Shown: piece by piece, positions 44,154 to 52,246 of the stretch | Numbering within the stretch: position 1 is the stretch's first letter | Layout of the letters: each line of letters begins with the position of its first letter | DNA from: Corallococcus caeni | Lineage (GTDB): Bacteria > Myxococcota > Myxococcia > Myxococcales > Myxococcaceae | DNA: 64,000 nucleotides | Direction: 5' to 3' | NCBI RefSeq assembly: GCF_036245865.1 | Contig: NZ_BTTW01000001.1 | Location: 620,001 to 684,000, forward strand | Program-made: the position numbers and the translations under genes | The notes under the pieces: model-generated | Told to the model about the DNA's origin: nothing | The model's input: the letters and a program-made list of their open reading frames with translations, nothing else | The model's database searches: none

Positions 44154-46490
44154 CTACGGCCAGACGCTGAAGCTGTCCTCGCCCGGGTGCTGGACGCTGA
44201 CGAACAGGCTGGTCATGTCCGAGTTGAACGCCGGGCCCGTGGCCTCCGCGTCGCTCGGCATGGACAGGACGCGGAACGCCTTGCGGAAGTACGGGCTGCC
44301 GCGATGCGCGGGCGCCTGGTCCAGGTAGAAGACGCCGTCCGCGACCTTGTTGACGCCGAAGTTGCCGTCCGTGCCGAACCACACGCCGCCCTCGCGGTCG
44401 ATGACGATGTTGTCCGGCTTGGCCGCCGCGAACTCCGGCGCCGCGCTGGTGGCCGCCGCCTCACCCTTCCACACGCGGAAGAAGTCGAACGTGCGCGAGC
44501 CCGCGGGCGCCGCCGGATCCGCCTCCCGAATGGCGAAGAGGGAGCCCACCTTGTCCACCGCGCGGTTGTCCTGCGCGCCGCGCTCCTTCTTCACCCAGAC
44601 GCCGTCCTGCAGCGCGGCCGTGGCCACCCGTCCCTGCTGATCCAACGCCGTGGGGTCGCCGTGCTCGGTGAAGGCCACGTAGAGCAGCGGCGTGCCGCTG
44701 GGGTCCTTCGGGTTCCACTCCGTGTCCTCGGGGCGGTTGAGCTCCATCACGCCCACCTTGTTCGCCGCCGTCCACAGCAGCTTGCGCACCTGGTCGTCGT
44801 TGACGAAGCCACCCATCGCGTTGTGGTTCGCGTCACGCAGCGCCGCGCCCACCTGGAGCGTCGGCCGACCGAAGGCCTCTCCGTTCGGAGCCAGGTCGGT
44901 GCTGTCCAGGCCCAGCTGGATCCACCGGCCGTGGCCCGGCGCCGCGTCCGTGGGCACCACACCGCCCACCAGCGTGTCGCCCGTCGCGTTGTCCAGGCCC
45001 GCGAAGTGCGCCACGTAGAGCGTGCCCGCGTCCAGCAGCGCGCGCACCTGCGCCTGCGTCATCCCGGGCGTGTACTTCCCCTGCGACACGAACTTGAAGA
45101 TGCGTCCGCCGCGCCGGTCATCACCGCCGTAGATGACGACGGGCTGGTTCGCGAGCAGCTTCCAGTCCGCGTCCACCACGAAGCTGGCGTTCTCCCAGTG
45201 CGCGCGCCCCATCACGCCCAGCTTGCGGTGGCCCGCGCCCGGCTTCGCCGCGTCCTTGCCGTACCAGAGGTCCGCTGGCTGCCCCGGATCCACCTCCGTC
45301 AGGTAGCCGTAGCCGTCCTTCAAGTGCGCGGAGTTGCGGTCCCCGCTGATCATGTCCCCCTCCGCCGGCGCCGAGAAATCGGGCGCGAGCGGAGCGCCCG
45401 GCGCGAAGCCAGGGGCCGCCGGAATCCAGTCGTTCTTCCCCGTCCACAGCGCGGCTTCCGGGTCGCCGTAGACGCCCTGGACGTTCTCCTCGCCGACGAT
45501 GACCGTGCCCCACGGCGTCTGGCCACCGGAGCAGTTCGAGTGCGTGCCGGGCACCACGCCCGCCGCCAGCGCCGCGCCGGAGTCGTCATGCTCTTCCCCG
45601 GAGAGCGTCACGCCCACCACCTTCGCCAGGGTGGCGCTGGAGGCGTCGTAACGCACGTTGGCCGCGTTGCGGTCCACCGCCCAGCCGCCCGTCGCGGGGT
45701 CCTGCACCACGCGCATCCAGGTGCCGCCCACCTGCTTCTTCCATTCGCGGTTGTAGGAGACGAGCGCGTCCGCCTGCCACGACGTGCCGTCCGCCACCGT
45801 GTTGGAGAGCGCGCCCGTGTTGCGCAGGAAGCGCGCGAAGTCCAGGTGCTGACCGATGGGCGCCGTGCCCACGCGGGGCTTCGTGCCGGAGACGTACTCG
45901 TGGTTGATCCACATCCAGCCGGCCGCGCCCTGCCCGTGGTACTGCGGCGCGCGCCCGTCCTGGGACCAGCCGTCCCCGAAGAACGCGATGTAGTCCACGT
46001 TCGCGCCGAAGCGCGCCCCACCCTTCGCGAAGGCCAACGGATCCATCCACTTGATGACCGTGGTCGGATACAGCCCTGGCACCGAGCGGACCGTATCCGT
46101 GGACGCGGACGACAGCGGGAACACCAGCGGCGAGGGCAGCTTCCCCGTGACGACCTGCTCCACGCGGGCCTTCACGTACTCGGCCACGTTGGTCGCGCCC
46201 GTGCCCAGGTCCCCCCGGAACGTCACGGCGATGACGGACGACAGCGGCGTGCCGGACTCCACGCCCGGGGCTCGCGCCGTGGCGCCCGGCCCGGGCTGTC
46301 CCTGCGTGCCGGGGCCCGGAGCGCCCGGGTCACCCGTCGGTCCCTGGACGCCGTCCTGACCGTCCTGCCCATCCTGGCCCTTGGCGCCGTCCGCCCCCGC
46401 GGGGCCCTGCGCTCCCTCACAGCCCACCCACGTCGCGGTGCCAAGCAGGAGCATCGCGCCGGTGGCGCGGCCCATCAGACGAGAAGCCAT
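44154..46490 (-). CDS. PhoX-family (DUF839) lipoprotein with a collagen-like stalk
   Basis: A 778-residue lipoprotein: lipobox WVGC (Cys24), then an unbroken Gly-x-y run from Gly26 to Gly59 (12 triplets, such as GPAGADGAKGQDG) that continues out of phase to about residue 69, then the large PhoX-type domain. Features of PhoX are visible: WMWINHEYV, VVGVTLSGEEHDD, THSNCSGGQTPWGT, VIVGEENVQG and FTEHGDP. PhoX enzymes are calcium- and iron-dependent phosphatases, normally exported by Tat without a lipid anchor, so the lipid plus collagen-like stalk is unusual. The ATG at 46490 has GGAGG about 9 bases upstream. It is followed by the diheme gene. A secreted phosphomonoesterase held off the surface is the best guess. 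Confidence 0.87.
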   Translation of the reverse strand: MASRLMGRATGAMLLLGTATWVGCEGAQGPAGADGAKGQDGQDGQDGVQGPTGDPGAPGPGTQGQPGPGATARAPGVESGTPLSSVIAVTFRGDLGTGATNVAEYVKARVEQVVTGKLPSPLVFPLSSASTDTVRSVPGLYPTTVIKWMDPLAFAKGGARFGANVDYIAFFGDGWSQDGRAPQYHGQGAAGWMWINHEYVSGTKPRVGTAPIGQHLDFARFLRNTGALSNTVADGTSWQADALVSYNREWKKQVGGTWMRVVQDPATGGWAVDRNAANVRYDASSATLAKVVGVTLSGEEHDDSGAALAAGVVPGTHSNCSGGQTPWGTVIVGEENVQGVYGDPEAALWTGKNDWIPAAPGFAPGAPLAPDFSAPAEGDMISGDRNSAHLKDGYGYLTEVDPGQPADLWYGKDAAKPGAGHRKLGVMGRAHWENASFVVDADWKLLANQPVVIYGGDDRRGGRIFKFVSQGKYTPGMTQAQVRALLDAGTLYVAHFAGLDNATGDTLVGGVVPTDAAPGHGRWIQLGLDSTDLAPNGEAFGRPTLQVGAALRDANHNAMGGFVNDDQVRKLLWTAANKVGVMELNRPEDTEWNPKDPSGTPLLYVAFTEHGDPTALDQQGRVATAALQDGVWVKKERGAQDNRAVDKVGSLFAIREADPAAPAGSRTFDFFRVWKGEAAATSAAPEFAAAKPDNIVIDREGGVWFGTDGNFGVNKVADGVFYLDQAPAHRGSPYFRKAFRVLSMPSDAEATGPAFNSDMTSLFVSVQHPGEDSFSVWP

Positions 46491-46621
46491 GCAGTGCATC
46501 CTCCAGAAGGTGGCGCACGCGGCCGCCCACGGTCAGGTCGGTCACGCGCGGCGCGCATCCTGCGGAGGAAGCGTGGCGCTGCCTTGAGCAGCGCGTCACT
46601 TCTTCATCACGGGAGGGCCGG

Positions 46622-46655
46622 ACGCGCGACAACCGCGCGTCACCGGTCCCCGGTG
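46622..46655 (-). terminator. Tandem hairpins after the DUF192 gene
   Basis: ACGCGCG/CGCGCGT (46622-46628 with 46634-46640, 5-base loop) and CACCGG/CCGGTG (46641-46646 with 46650-46655) lie directly beyond the stop codon at 46658. Neither has a T-run. Confidence 0.4.
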
Positions 46656-46657
46656 TG

Positions 46658-47215
46658 TCACGGCGTGATGGGGATGGTGCTCACGCCCTCGAACTCCGCG
46701 GTGCCGCCGCGGACGATGCCGTTCTTCTGGCACCAGCCGCCCGGCACCTCCAGCACGTACTGGCTGGGGATGCCCACCGTGCGGTTCGTCAGCGTGCGCG
46801 GCTCCGCGTTCTCGATGATGCCCACGACGCGGCCCTCGGACGTGATGAACAGCATGTCCAGGGGGATGAGCGTGTTGCGCATCCAGAAGCCGCGCACGTC
46901 CTCGTCCGGGAAGAGGAAGAGCATGCCCTGCCCGGCGGGCAGCGACTTGCGCCACATGAGCCCGCGCGTGCGCGACTCCCCCGTGGCGGCCACCTCCACC
47001 TCCACGCGGTGCACTCCTCCGTAGGCATCCTTCAGCCGCACGTGCGCGCGCGGCAGGGTCGGCATCACGTAGTCCTCCGCAGCCACGTCCTTCGACTTCG
47101 GCCGCGCCGGAGCGGGCGCGGCGGGCTTCGGAGGCGCGGCGGGCGCTTCCTGACACGCGCCGCCCACGAAGGCCAGCGCCGCCAGAACGAACGTGAGGCG
47201 CGTCCGCGTCTTCAT
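46658..47215 (-). CDS. DUF192-family lipoprotein
   Basis: A 185-residue lipoprotein with lipobox GGAC (Cys21), an Ala/Pro-rich spacer and a DUF192 domain (about 55-180). The domain shows RTRGLMWRKSLPAGQGMLFLFPDEDVRGFWMRNTLIPLDMLF and VPGGWCQKNGI. DUF192 proteins are small, periplasmic or secreted and of unknown function. The ATG at 47215 overlaps the stop of the PilZ gene as ATGA, so the two are translationally coupled, an unusual pairing of a cytoplasmic c-di-GMP receptor and an exported protein. Confidence 0.88.
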   Translation of the reverse strand: MKTRTRLTFVLAALAFVGGACQEAPAAPPKPAAPAPARPKSKDVAAEDYVMPTLPRAHVRLKDAYGGVHRVEVEVAATGESRTRGLMWRKSLPAGQGMLFLFPDEDVRGFWMRNTLIPLDMLFITSEGRVVGIIENAEPRTLTNRTVGIPSQYVLEVPGGWCQKNGIVRGGTAEFEGVSTIPITP

Positions 47216-47616
47216 GACGGGTGCTGGGGGTGCAGGGGCTTGTTGAGCAGCTTCTCGGTCAGCTCGGAGCCCAGGCTGTCGGACATGAGCCGCTCCACCA
47301 GCGTCTCGAAGTCCACGCGCTGTGACTCGCTGCTGTAGATGAAGCGGATGCCCATGCCGGGCTCCTCCGCGTCGGCCTTGGACCAGACGACCTCGCCCAG
47401 CAGCTCGAAGGGTGCCTCCCGGTGCGGCACCGTCAGCTTGAAGAGGAAGCGCGTGCCGATGGGCAGTGGCTTCTTCGTCTTGATGAACGTGCCGCCCTTG
47501 CTGATGTTCTTCGTGTAGTCGGCGAAGAACGAATTGAGCTTCTTGTAGTCGACCTTCAGCTCGATGGGCGCACGACCGTGGGTGCGCAGTTCGGATCCGC
47601 TCTTCTGTTCGGACAT
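47212..47616 (-). CDS. PilZ-domain protein (TIGR02266-type)
   Basis: A 134-residue single PilZ domain of the myxobacterial paralogous set. It has RAPIELKVDYK near 15, then NISKGGTFIKT and LPIGTRFLFKL, which resemble the PilZ D/NxSxxG core; the upstream RxxxR c-di-GMP motif is not obvious, so ligand binding is uncertain. First gene of the PilZ-DUF192 pair. The divergent peptidase gene starts only 25 bases away; TATACT lies 10 bases before this ATG. Confidence 0.87.
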   Translation of the reverse strand: MSEQKSGSELRTHGRAPIELKVDYKKLNSFFADYTKNISKGGTFIKTKKPLPIGTRFLFKLTVPHREAPFELLGEVVWSKADAEEPGMGIRFIYSSESQRVDFETLVERLMSDSLGSELTEKLLNKPLHPQHPS

Positions 47617-47626
47617 GCGGCCGGGG

Positions 47627-47632
47627 AGTATA
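47627..47632 (-). promoter_or_regulatory. -10 hexamer of the PilZ-DUF192 operon
   Basis: TATACT on the minus strand (five of six consensus bases), 10 bases before the ATG at 47616. It overlaps the plus-strand hexamer at 47629-47634. Confidence 0.55.
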
Positions 47633-47634
47633 GG
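47629..47634 (+). promoter_or_regulatory. -10-like hexamer of the membrane peptidase gene
   Basis: TATAGG, 7 bases before the ATG at 47642. It overlaps the oppositely oriented hexamer of the PilZ gene in a 25-base intergenic gap. Confidence 0.45.
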
Positions 47635-47641
47635 GGACGCC

Positions 47642-50005
47642 ATGCGGCAAGTCCTCCCCCGTGCCCGCGCTCTGTTGGGCCGTCCGGCCGTCCTGGCCAT
47701 CGTGCTGCTGCTCGGCGGTGGGGGGGCGGCCCTCGTCCTCCTCCCGCTTTTCGGGGTGCCCGGCTTCGAGCTGGGCCTGGCCCTGTCCATCGCCGTCGGC
47801 CTGCTCGGAGGAGGAACGGGCATCGCCGCCGCCGCCCAGGAGCGCCGCATCCTCACCGGCGCCTCCCCCCGGCCCGCCTCGGCGGAAGCGTCCGCCCTGC
47901 CCGGAACCGCCGTGGGCCGCGCCCTGGGCGCCAGCGTCGTCCTGAACCTGGGGGTGCTGGTCCCCCCCTTCGTGTGCGCCCTGCTCTTCGCCCGCCTGCG
48001 CACCGCGTGCGACCCCTTCGAGCTGGCCGGCTTCTACCCCCTGCTCACCGTCCCCTCCGCCCTGCTGGCGTCCGCGGCCGGCGTGTTCCTGGGCTTCGCG
48101 ACCGCCCGCCCCCGGAGCGCGGCGGGGTTGTACGCCCTGCTCCTCCTTGCCTCACTGGCGGTGACGGTGTGGCCCATCGTCTTCGGGCCCCAGGTGTTCG
48201 CCTTCAACGTCTTCCTGGGCCACCTGCCCGGCCCGCTCTACGACGAGGCCCTCCAGCTGACGGCCGCGCTCGGCTGGTTCCGCCTGGAGACGCTCCTGTG
48301 GGTGGGCGTCTTCGCGGGGCTCGCCCTGGCGTTCCTGGACGTGCGCACCGGGCGGCTGGCGCGGCAAGGGGCGCGCGTCGGCGGCCTGCTGGGGCTGGTG
48401 CTCCCCTGCGCCCTGGGCATCACTTATCTGGAACTCCACGCGCCCCAGCTGGGCCTGCGGATGAGCGACGCGTACCTGGCGGAGCAGCTGGGCGGCGTGC
48501 GGGAGACGGCGCACTTCGTCCTGCACTACCCGCGCGGCAAGGCCCGCGAGGACGTGGACCGGATGGCACGCGACCTGGAGTTCCGCTACGCCCAGACGTC
48601 GCGCTTCCTGGGCGTGGCCCCCACGGAGCGCGTGCGCGTGTGGCTCTACCGCTCCGAGGAGGAGAAACAGAAGCTGGTGGGCGCCGGCCGCACCCAGTTC
48701 GCCAAGCCCTGGCGCACGGAGCTGCACATCCAGGACAAGCCCTTCCCCCACTCCACGCTCCACCACGAGCTGGCGCACGTCATGGCGGGCCCCGCGGGCT
48801 CCGGCTTCTTCCGCGTCACCACCCGGCTGGGCGTGTGGCCGCTGATGGGCGTGATTGAAGGGCTGGCGGTGGCAGCGGACGACCCCGTGCAGGGCGAGCT
48901 CACCCTGCACCAGTGGGCCGCGGGCATGCGCCGGCAGGGGCTGGCGCCGGACATGCGCGACCTCATGGGGCCCAAGGGCTTCTACCAGTCCGCCCCGGCG
49001 CGCGCGTACACCGTGGCGGGCTCGTTCCTGCGCTACCTGGCGGACACGTATGGCGCGGACCGGCTGCGCGCCGTCTACGCGCACGCGGACTTCAACGAGG
49101 CCTACGGCCGGCCCCTGGACGAGCTCGTCACCGAGTGGGAGCGCACCCTGGACGCGCTGCCCCTGGACGCGTCCACGCTCGCGCGGGCCTTCGCGCGCTT
49201 CCGCACGGGCAGCCTCTTCTCCCGCGCCTGCGCCCGCGAGGTGGCCCGCCTGTCGGAGTCCGCCCGCGACGCGCTCGCGAGCGACCCGCAGGACGCGCTC
49301 GAGCGCTACCAGCGCGCCGCGGCGCTCCAGCCGGAGGAGCCGTCCTTCCAGCTGGGCCAGGCCGCGGCCCTGGACGCCCTGGAGCGCGCGCCCGACGCGG
49401 CGAAGGTGCTGGCCTCGCTCGCGGAGCAGGTGAAGGACCGGCCCACGCTCGCCGCCGACGTGGCCGTGGCCCGCGCCGACGTGGCCCTGCACCTGGAGGA
49501 CGTGGAGGGCTCGCGCGCCTTCCTCCAGGCCGCGCTCGCGCTGGACCCGGGGCCGGAGGTGACGCGCACCGCCCAGGTGAAGCTGGCCGCGCTGGAGACG
49601 CCGTCGCGCCGCGCTCCCATCGACGCGTACTTCCGCGCGCCGCGGGAGGAGCTGCGCCTGCTGCTGCTCGACCGCGCCCTCCTCGCCTCGCCCCAGGACC
49701 CGTGGCTGCGCTACCTGCTGGGACGGCGCCTGCACCAGGTGGGGGCCCCGGCGCTCGCGGGCGAGCAGCTCCAGCGCGCCCTGGCGGACACCGCGCTCCC
49801 GGAGGCCATCCGCCGGGAGGCCACGCGGCTGAAAATCGAGGCCGCCTACCTGGCGGGCGACTGCGGCGCCGTGCGGCATGAAGTGGGGGCGCTGCCGGAC
49901 TACGGGGCCGCCTTCCGCGCGGCGGCCTCCGAGTGGCAGGAGCGATGTGACTTCGAGCAGACGACCTTTCGCGGGCCCCTGGTGCCGCGTCAGGCTTTCC
50001 GCTAG
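47642..50005 (+). CDS. Polytopic membrane metallopeptidase (MA clan, gluzincin) with C-terminal repeats
   Basis: A 787-residue protein. Residues about 12-270 hold six to eight hydrophobic helices. The zinc site follows: HHELAH (His375, Glu376, His379) with Glu406 in GVIEGLA 27 residues later, the HExxH-E layout of gluzincins (M1/M61-like). About 430-530 is the helical rest of the peptidase, and about 540-787 is a TPR-like helical region. The peptidase domain probably lies outside the cytoplasm after the helices, but topology is inferred. The ATG at 47642 gives the only clean hydrophobic start. It forms a same-strand run with the DUF2505 gene (52-base gap). The substrate is unknown. Confidence 0.87.
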   Translation: MRQVLPRARALLGRPAVLAIVLLLGGGGAALVLLPLFGVPGFELGLALSIAVGLLGGGTGIAAAAQERRILTGASPRPASAEASALPGTAVGRALGASVVLNLGVLVPPFVCALLFARLRTACDPFELAGFYPLLTVPSALLASAAGVFLGFATARPRSAAGLYALLLLASLAVTVWPIVFGPQVFAFNVFLGHLPGPLYDEALQLTAALGWFRLETLLWVGVFAGLALAFLDVRTGRLARQGARVGGLLGLVLPCALGITYLELHAPQLGLRMSDAYLAEQLGGVRETAHFVLHYPRGKAREDVDRMARDLEFRYAQTSRFLGVAPTERVRVWLYRSEEEKQKLVGAGRTQFAKPWRTELHIQDKPFPHSTLHHELAHVMAGPAGSGFFRVTTRLGVWPLMGVIEGLAVAADDPVQGELTLHQWAAGMRRQGLAPDMRDLMGPKGFYQSAPARAYTVAGSFLRYLADTYGADRLRAVYAHADFNEAYGRPLDELVTEWERTLDALPLDASTLARAFARFRTGSLFSRACAREVARLSESARDALASDPQDALERYQRAAALQPEEPSFQLGQAAALDALERAPDAAKVLASLAEQVKDRPTLAADVAVARADVALHLEDVEGSRAFLQAALALDPGPEVTRTAQVKLAALETPSRRAPIDAYFRAPREELRLLLLDRALLASPQDPWLRYLLGRRLHQVGAPALAGEQLQRALADTALPEAIRREATRLKIEAAYLAGDCGAVRHEVGALPDYGAAFRAAASEWQERCDFEQTTFRGPLVPRQAFR

Positions 50006-50057
50006 ACGCGGGCCCCTGCGACAGCGATTCACGCATTGACGGAAAGGTGGATGGGGC

Positions 50058-50585
50058 ATGCACTTCGAGAAGACACAGTACATCCAGGGGACGGTGGACG
50101 AGGTGGAGCGCGCGCTCCTGGACGAGCGCTACTTCCCGTTCCTCCTCCAGCACCACGGCGTGCTGCTGGAGCTGCAGCCCCTGGAGGTGCGCAACGACGG
50201 TGACCGCGTGCACCGCAAGGTGCGCTACCGCCCCAAGCCCGTCATCTCCTCCGTGGGCCCCAAGAAGGTGTCGCCGGAGTGGTTCGCCTTCATCGAGACG
50301 TCCACCTACGACAAGCGCACCAAGCAGCTCACGTTCACCAACACGCCCACGTCCCACACCATCTCCAAGATGCTGGTGAACACGGGCGTGCTGAAGCTGC
50401 GCGACCTGGGCAATGGCCAGACGGAGCGCAAGATGGACGGCGAGCTCTCGCTCAAGGTGCCCTTCCTGCTCAAGCCCGTGGCGATGATCGCGGAGCCCCT
50501 CATCAAGACGGAAGGGCTGAAGATCCTCGACGGCGAGCTGCCCGTGCTCAACCGCTTCATCGCTGAAGTCATCCGCGCCAAATAG
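50058..50585 (+). CDS. DUF2505-family protein
   Basis: A 175-residue soluble protein of the DUF2505 type, a START-like/SRPBCC fold expected to bind a hydrophobic ligand. The start MHFEKTQYIQGTVDEVERALLDERYF, the middle (PEWFAFIETSTYDKRTKQLTFTNTP) and the final helix (GELPVLNRFIAEVI) fit that fold. The function is unknown. GGATGGGG precedes the ATG at 50058. Confidence 0.8.
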   Translation: MHFEKTQYIQGTVDEVERALLDERYFPFLLQHHGVLLELQPLEVRNDGDRVHRKVRYRPKPVISSVGPKKVSPEWFAFIETSTYDKRTKQLTFTNTPTSHTISKMLVNTGVLKLRDLGNGQTERKMDGELSLKVPFLLKPVAMIAEPLIKTEGLKILDGELPVLNRFIAEVIRAK

Positions 50586-50622
50586 TCAAAGCGCACGGAG
50601 GGCGGCGGGGCCTGGGAATGGG

Positions 50623-50651
50623 TTGACACAAATGCGGTTGAACCCGTAAGG
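50623..50651 (+). promoter_or_regulatory. Possible sigma-70 promoter of the NTF2-like lipoprotein gene
   Basis: A perfect TTGACA (50623-50628) is followed after 17 bases by GTAAGG (50646-50651), a poor -10 that could instead be a ribosome-binding site. If it is the -10, transcription starts at or next to the ATG at 50659. Confidence 0.4.
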
Positions 50652-50658
50652 CCCCGCC

Positions 50659-51129
50659 ATGCACAACCGCTTCCTCGCCCTCTGCGCCGTCTTCCTCCTG
50701 GCCGCGTGCGCCCCGAAGCGCATCCCCGGCACGGAGCTGGAAGACACCGACGACACCCGTGCCATCCTCTCCGTGATGGAGCGCTACCGCGCCGCCCTGG
50801 AGGCCCGCGACGCGAAGGCCATCCAGGCGCTGGTGTCCCCGAAGTTCCGCGACGACGGCGGCACCGAGGACACGGCGGACGACCTCACCGCCGCCAACCT
50901 GGGGCCCCACCTCCAGGCCCTCTTCCAGAAGCTGCAGAACCCCAAGGTGGACTTCAACATCCGCCGCGTGGAGTTCCGCGAAGAGGACAACCTCGCGCTC
51001 GCCATCTACTACTGGAACGCGTCCTGGCGCATGCCCGGCCTCAACGCCCGGCCCCAGCAGGACTCGGAGCTGGAGCAGATGGTGTTCCAGAAGGTCGACG
51101 GCGAGTGGAAGATCCTCTCCGGCATCTAG
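50659..51129 (+). CDS. NTF2-like lipoprotein
   Basis: A 156-residue lipoprotein with lipobox LAAC (Cys17). The mature domain (about 30-156) looks like the NTF2/SnoaL cone fold: RAILSVMERYRAALEARDAKAIQALVSPKF, a strand block NIRRVEFREEDNLALAIYYWNASW, and VFQKVDGEWKILSG at the end. Such domains bind small ligands or act as structural modules; no catalytic residues can be assigned. It converges on the homoserine kinase gene with 4 bases between stop codons. Confidence 0.83.
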   Translation: MHNRFLALCAVFLLAACAPKRIPGTELEDTDDTRAILSVMERYRAALEARDAKAIQALVSPKFRDDGGTEDTADDLTAANLGPHLQALFQKLQNPKVDFNIRRVEFREEDNLALAIYYWNASWRMPGLNARPQQDSELEQMVFQKVDGEWKILSGI

Positions 51130-51133
51130 CGCG

Positions 51134-52102
51134 TCACAGTCCCACGAGCGCCTGAAGTCCCGCCGGGCCCATCCCGTCCAGGGCCCGCGCCCGCGCCAGG
51201 TAGGTGCGGAAGTCCTTGGGCGCGAGCTTGTCCGCGCCCAGCGGGGACAGGTGGTAGTCGCGGATGCGGCTGGTGGTGAAGCGCACCGCGCCGTAGAGGG
51301 CGTGGCCGTACAGCGCCCGCTTCTCCACGTCCGCCAGCGGCCGGACGTCCTGGTAGCCGCGCAGGAGCGCCTGGCACAGCTCCGGCTGGTACGTCCCCTC
51401 GAAGCACCACGCGTTGAGGGTGATGGCCACGTCCAGCGTGTACGCCTCCACGCAGGCCATCTCGAAGTCGAAGAAGGCGCCCACGCGGTCGGCCAGCCAC
51501 TTCACGTTGTCCAGGAAGAGGTCCGCGTGGATGACGCCCCGGGGCTCCAGCCCCTGGCGCTCGTGTTCCGCGCGGGCGAGCAACCCCTCCAGCTCCGCCG
51601 CCACCGACACGAGCTCCGGCTCCGGCCGCTGGGCCAGCCTGTCGAGCCAGCCCTTCACCACGCCCTGGCCGTAGGGGTTCGCGCGCGTGCCGCTGAAGGA
51701 CTGCGTCACCTGGTGCAGCTTGCCCAGCTCCGCGCCCAGCCGCTCCAGCACGTCCGGCGTGAGGCGGTCGCGGGTGAACTCCTCCCCGGAGAGCCACCGG
51801 AAGACGCTGATCCGTCCGCCGTGCAGGTCCAGGAACGGCGTGGCCCCCGGCGGCACCAGCAGCACGGGCGCGGGGAAGCGCGCGCGGGCCAGGTGCTCCA
51901 GCAGGGACGCCTCGAAGCGCAGGTCGTCCGACGAGCGCACCGTCGTGTGGCGCACGAAGACGCGGCCCGCGTCCGTCTCCAGCCGGTGGTTGGTGTTGAT
52001 GGAGCCCTGCGGGATGGGCGTGATGGAGCGCACCGCCCCCAGGCCGTAGGCGTCCGCCACGTGGGTGAAGGCCTCGGGGGGAAGTGTCGTGTACACGGCC
52101 AT
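51134..52102 (-). CDS. thrB: Homoserine kinase, type II (protein-kinase-like fold)
   Basis: A 322-residue small-molecule kinase of the aminoglycoside-phosphotransferase-like ThrB2 family, which phosphorylates homoserine on the way to threonine. It has the N-terminal YGLGAVRSITPIPQGSINTNHRLET, the catalytic loop VIHADLFLDNV (Asp194, Asn199) and the metal-binding FFDFEMAC (Asp212). The type II assignment rests on the N-terminal pattern; another substrate is possible since no thr gene is nearby. The ATG at 52102 gives normal length. Interestingly, the only Asd-like protein in the window cannot be the active upstream enzyme of this pathway. Confidence 0.85.
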   Translation of the reverse strand: MAVYTTLPPEAFTHVADAYGLGAVRSITPIPQGSINTNHRLETDAGRVFVRHTTVRSSDDLRFEASLLEHLARARFPAPVLLVPPGATPFLDLHGGRISVFRWLSGEEFTRDRLTPDVLERLGAELGKLHQVTQSFSGTRANPYGQGVVKGWLDRLAQRPEPELVSVAAELEGLLARAEHERQGLEPRGVIHADLFLDNVKWLADRVGAFFDFEMACVEAYTLDVAITLNAWCFEGTYQPELCQALLRGYQDVRPLADVEKRALYGHALYGAVRFTTSRIRDYHLSPLGADKLAPKDFRTYLARARALDGMGPAGLQALVGL

Positions 52103-52151
52103 GGCGTGCCTCCGGGGTGTTCCACCCGCGCGTGCGTGCTGCCCCCACCCG

Positions 52152-52180
52152 TTGACACCCCGGGGGGCCGGACCTATCTG
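52152..52180 (+). promoter_or_regulatory. Predicted sigma-70 promoter of the TPR gene at 52247
   Basis: TTGACA (52152-52157), 17-base spacer, TATCTG (52175-52180), one of the best promoters in the window. The start would be near 52187, leaving a leader of about 60 bases. Confidence 0.65.
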
Positions 52181-52246
52181 TCCATGCCCGTCCTACTTCG
52201 CATAACTGTCTGAAAATCTTCAATCTTTGCGCGTGAGGCCACCCCC

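Noticed and set aside
43929-47024. 1031-codon plus-strand open frame opposite the PhoX-like gene
   Set aside because: Antisense to a supported gene, compositionally biased and without motifs.
52184-52213. Nine-codon leader frame before the TPR gene
   Set aside because: Its ATG lies upstream of the start site predicted from the TTGACA/TATCTG promoter, so it would not be in the mRNA.
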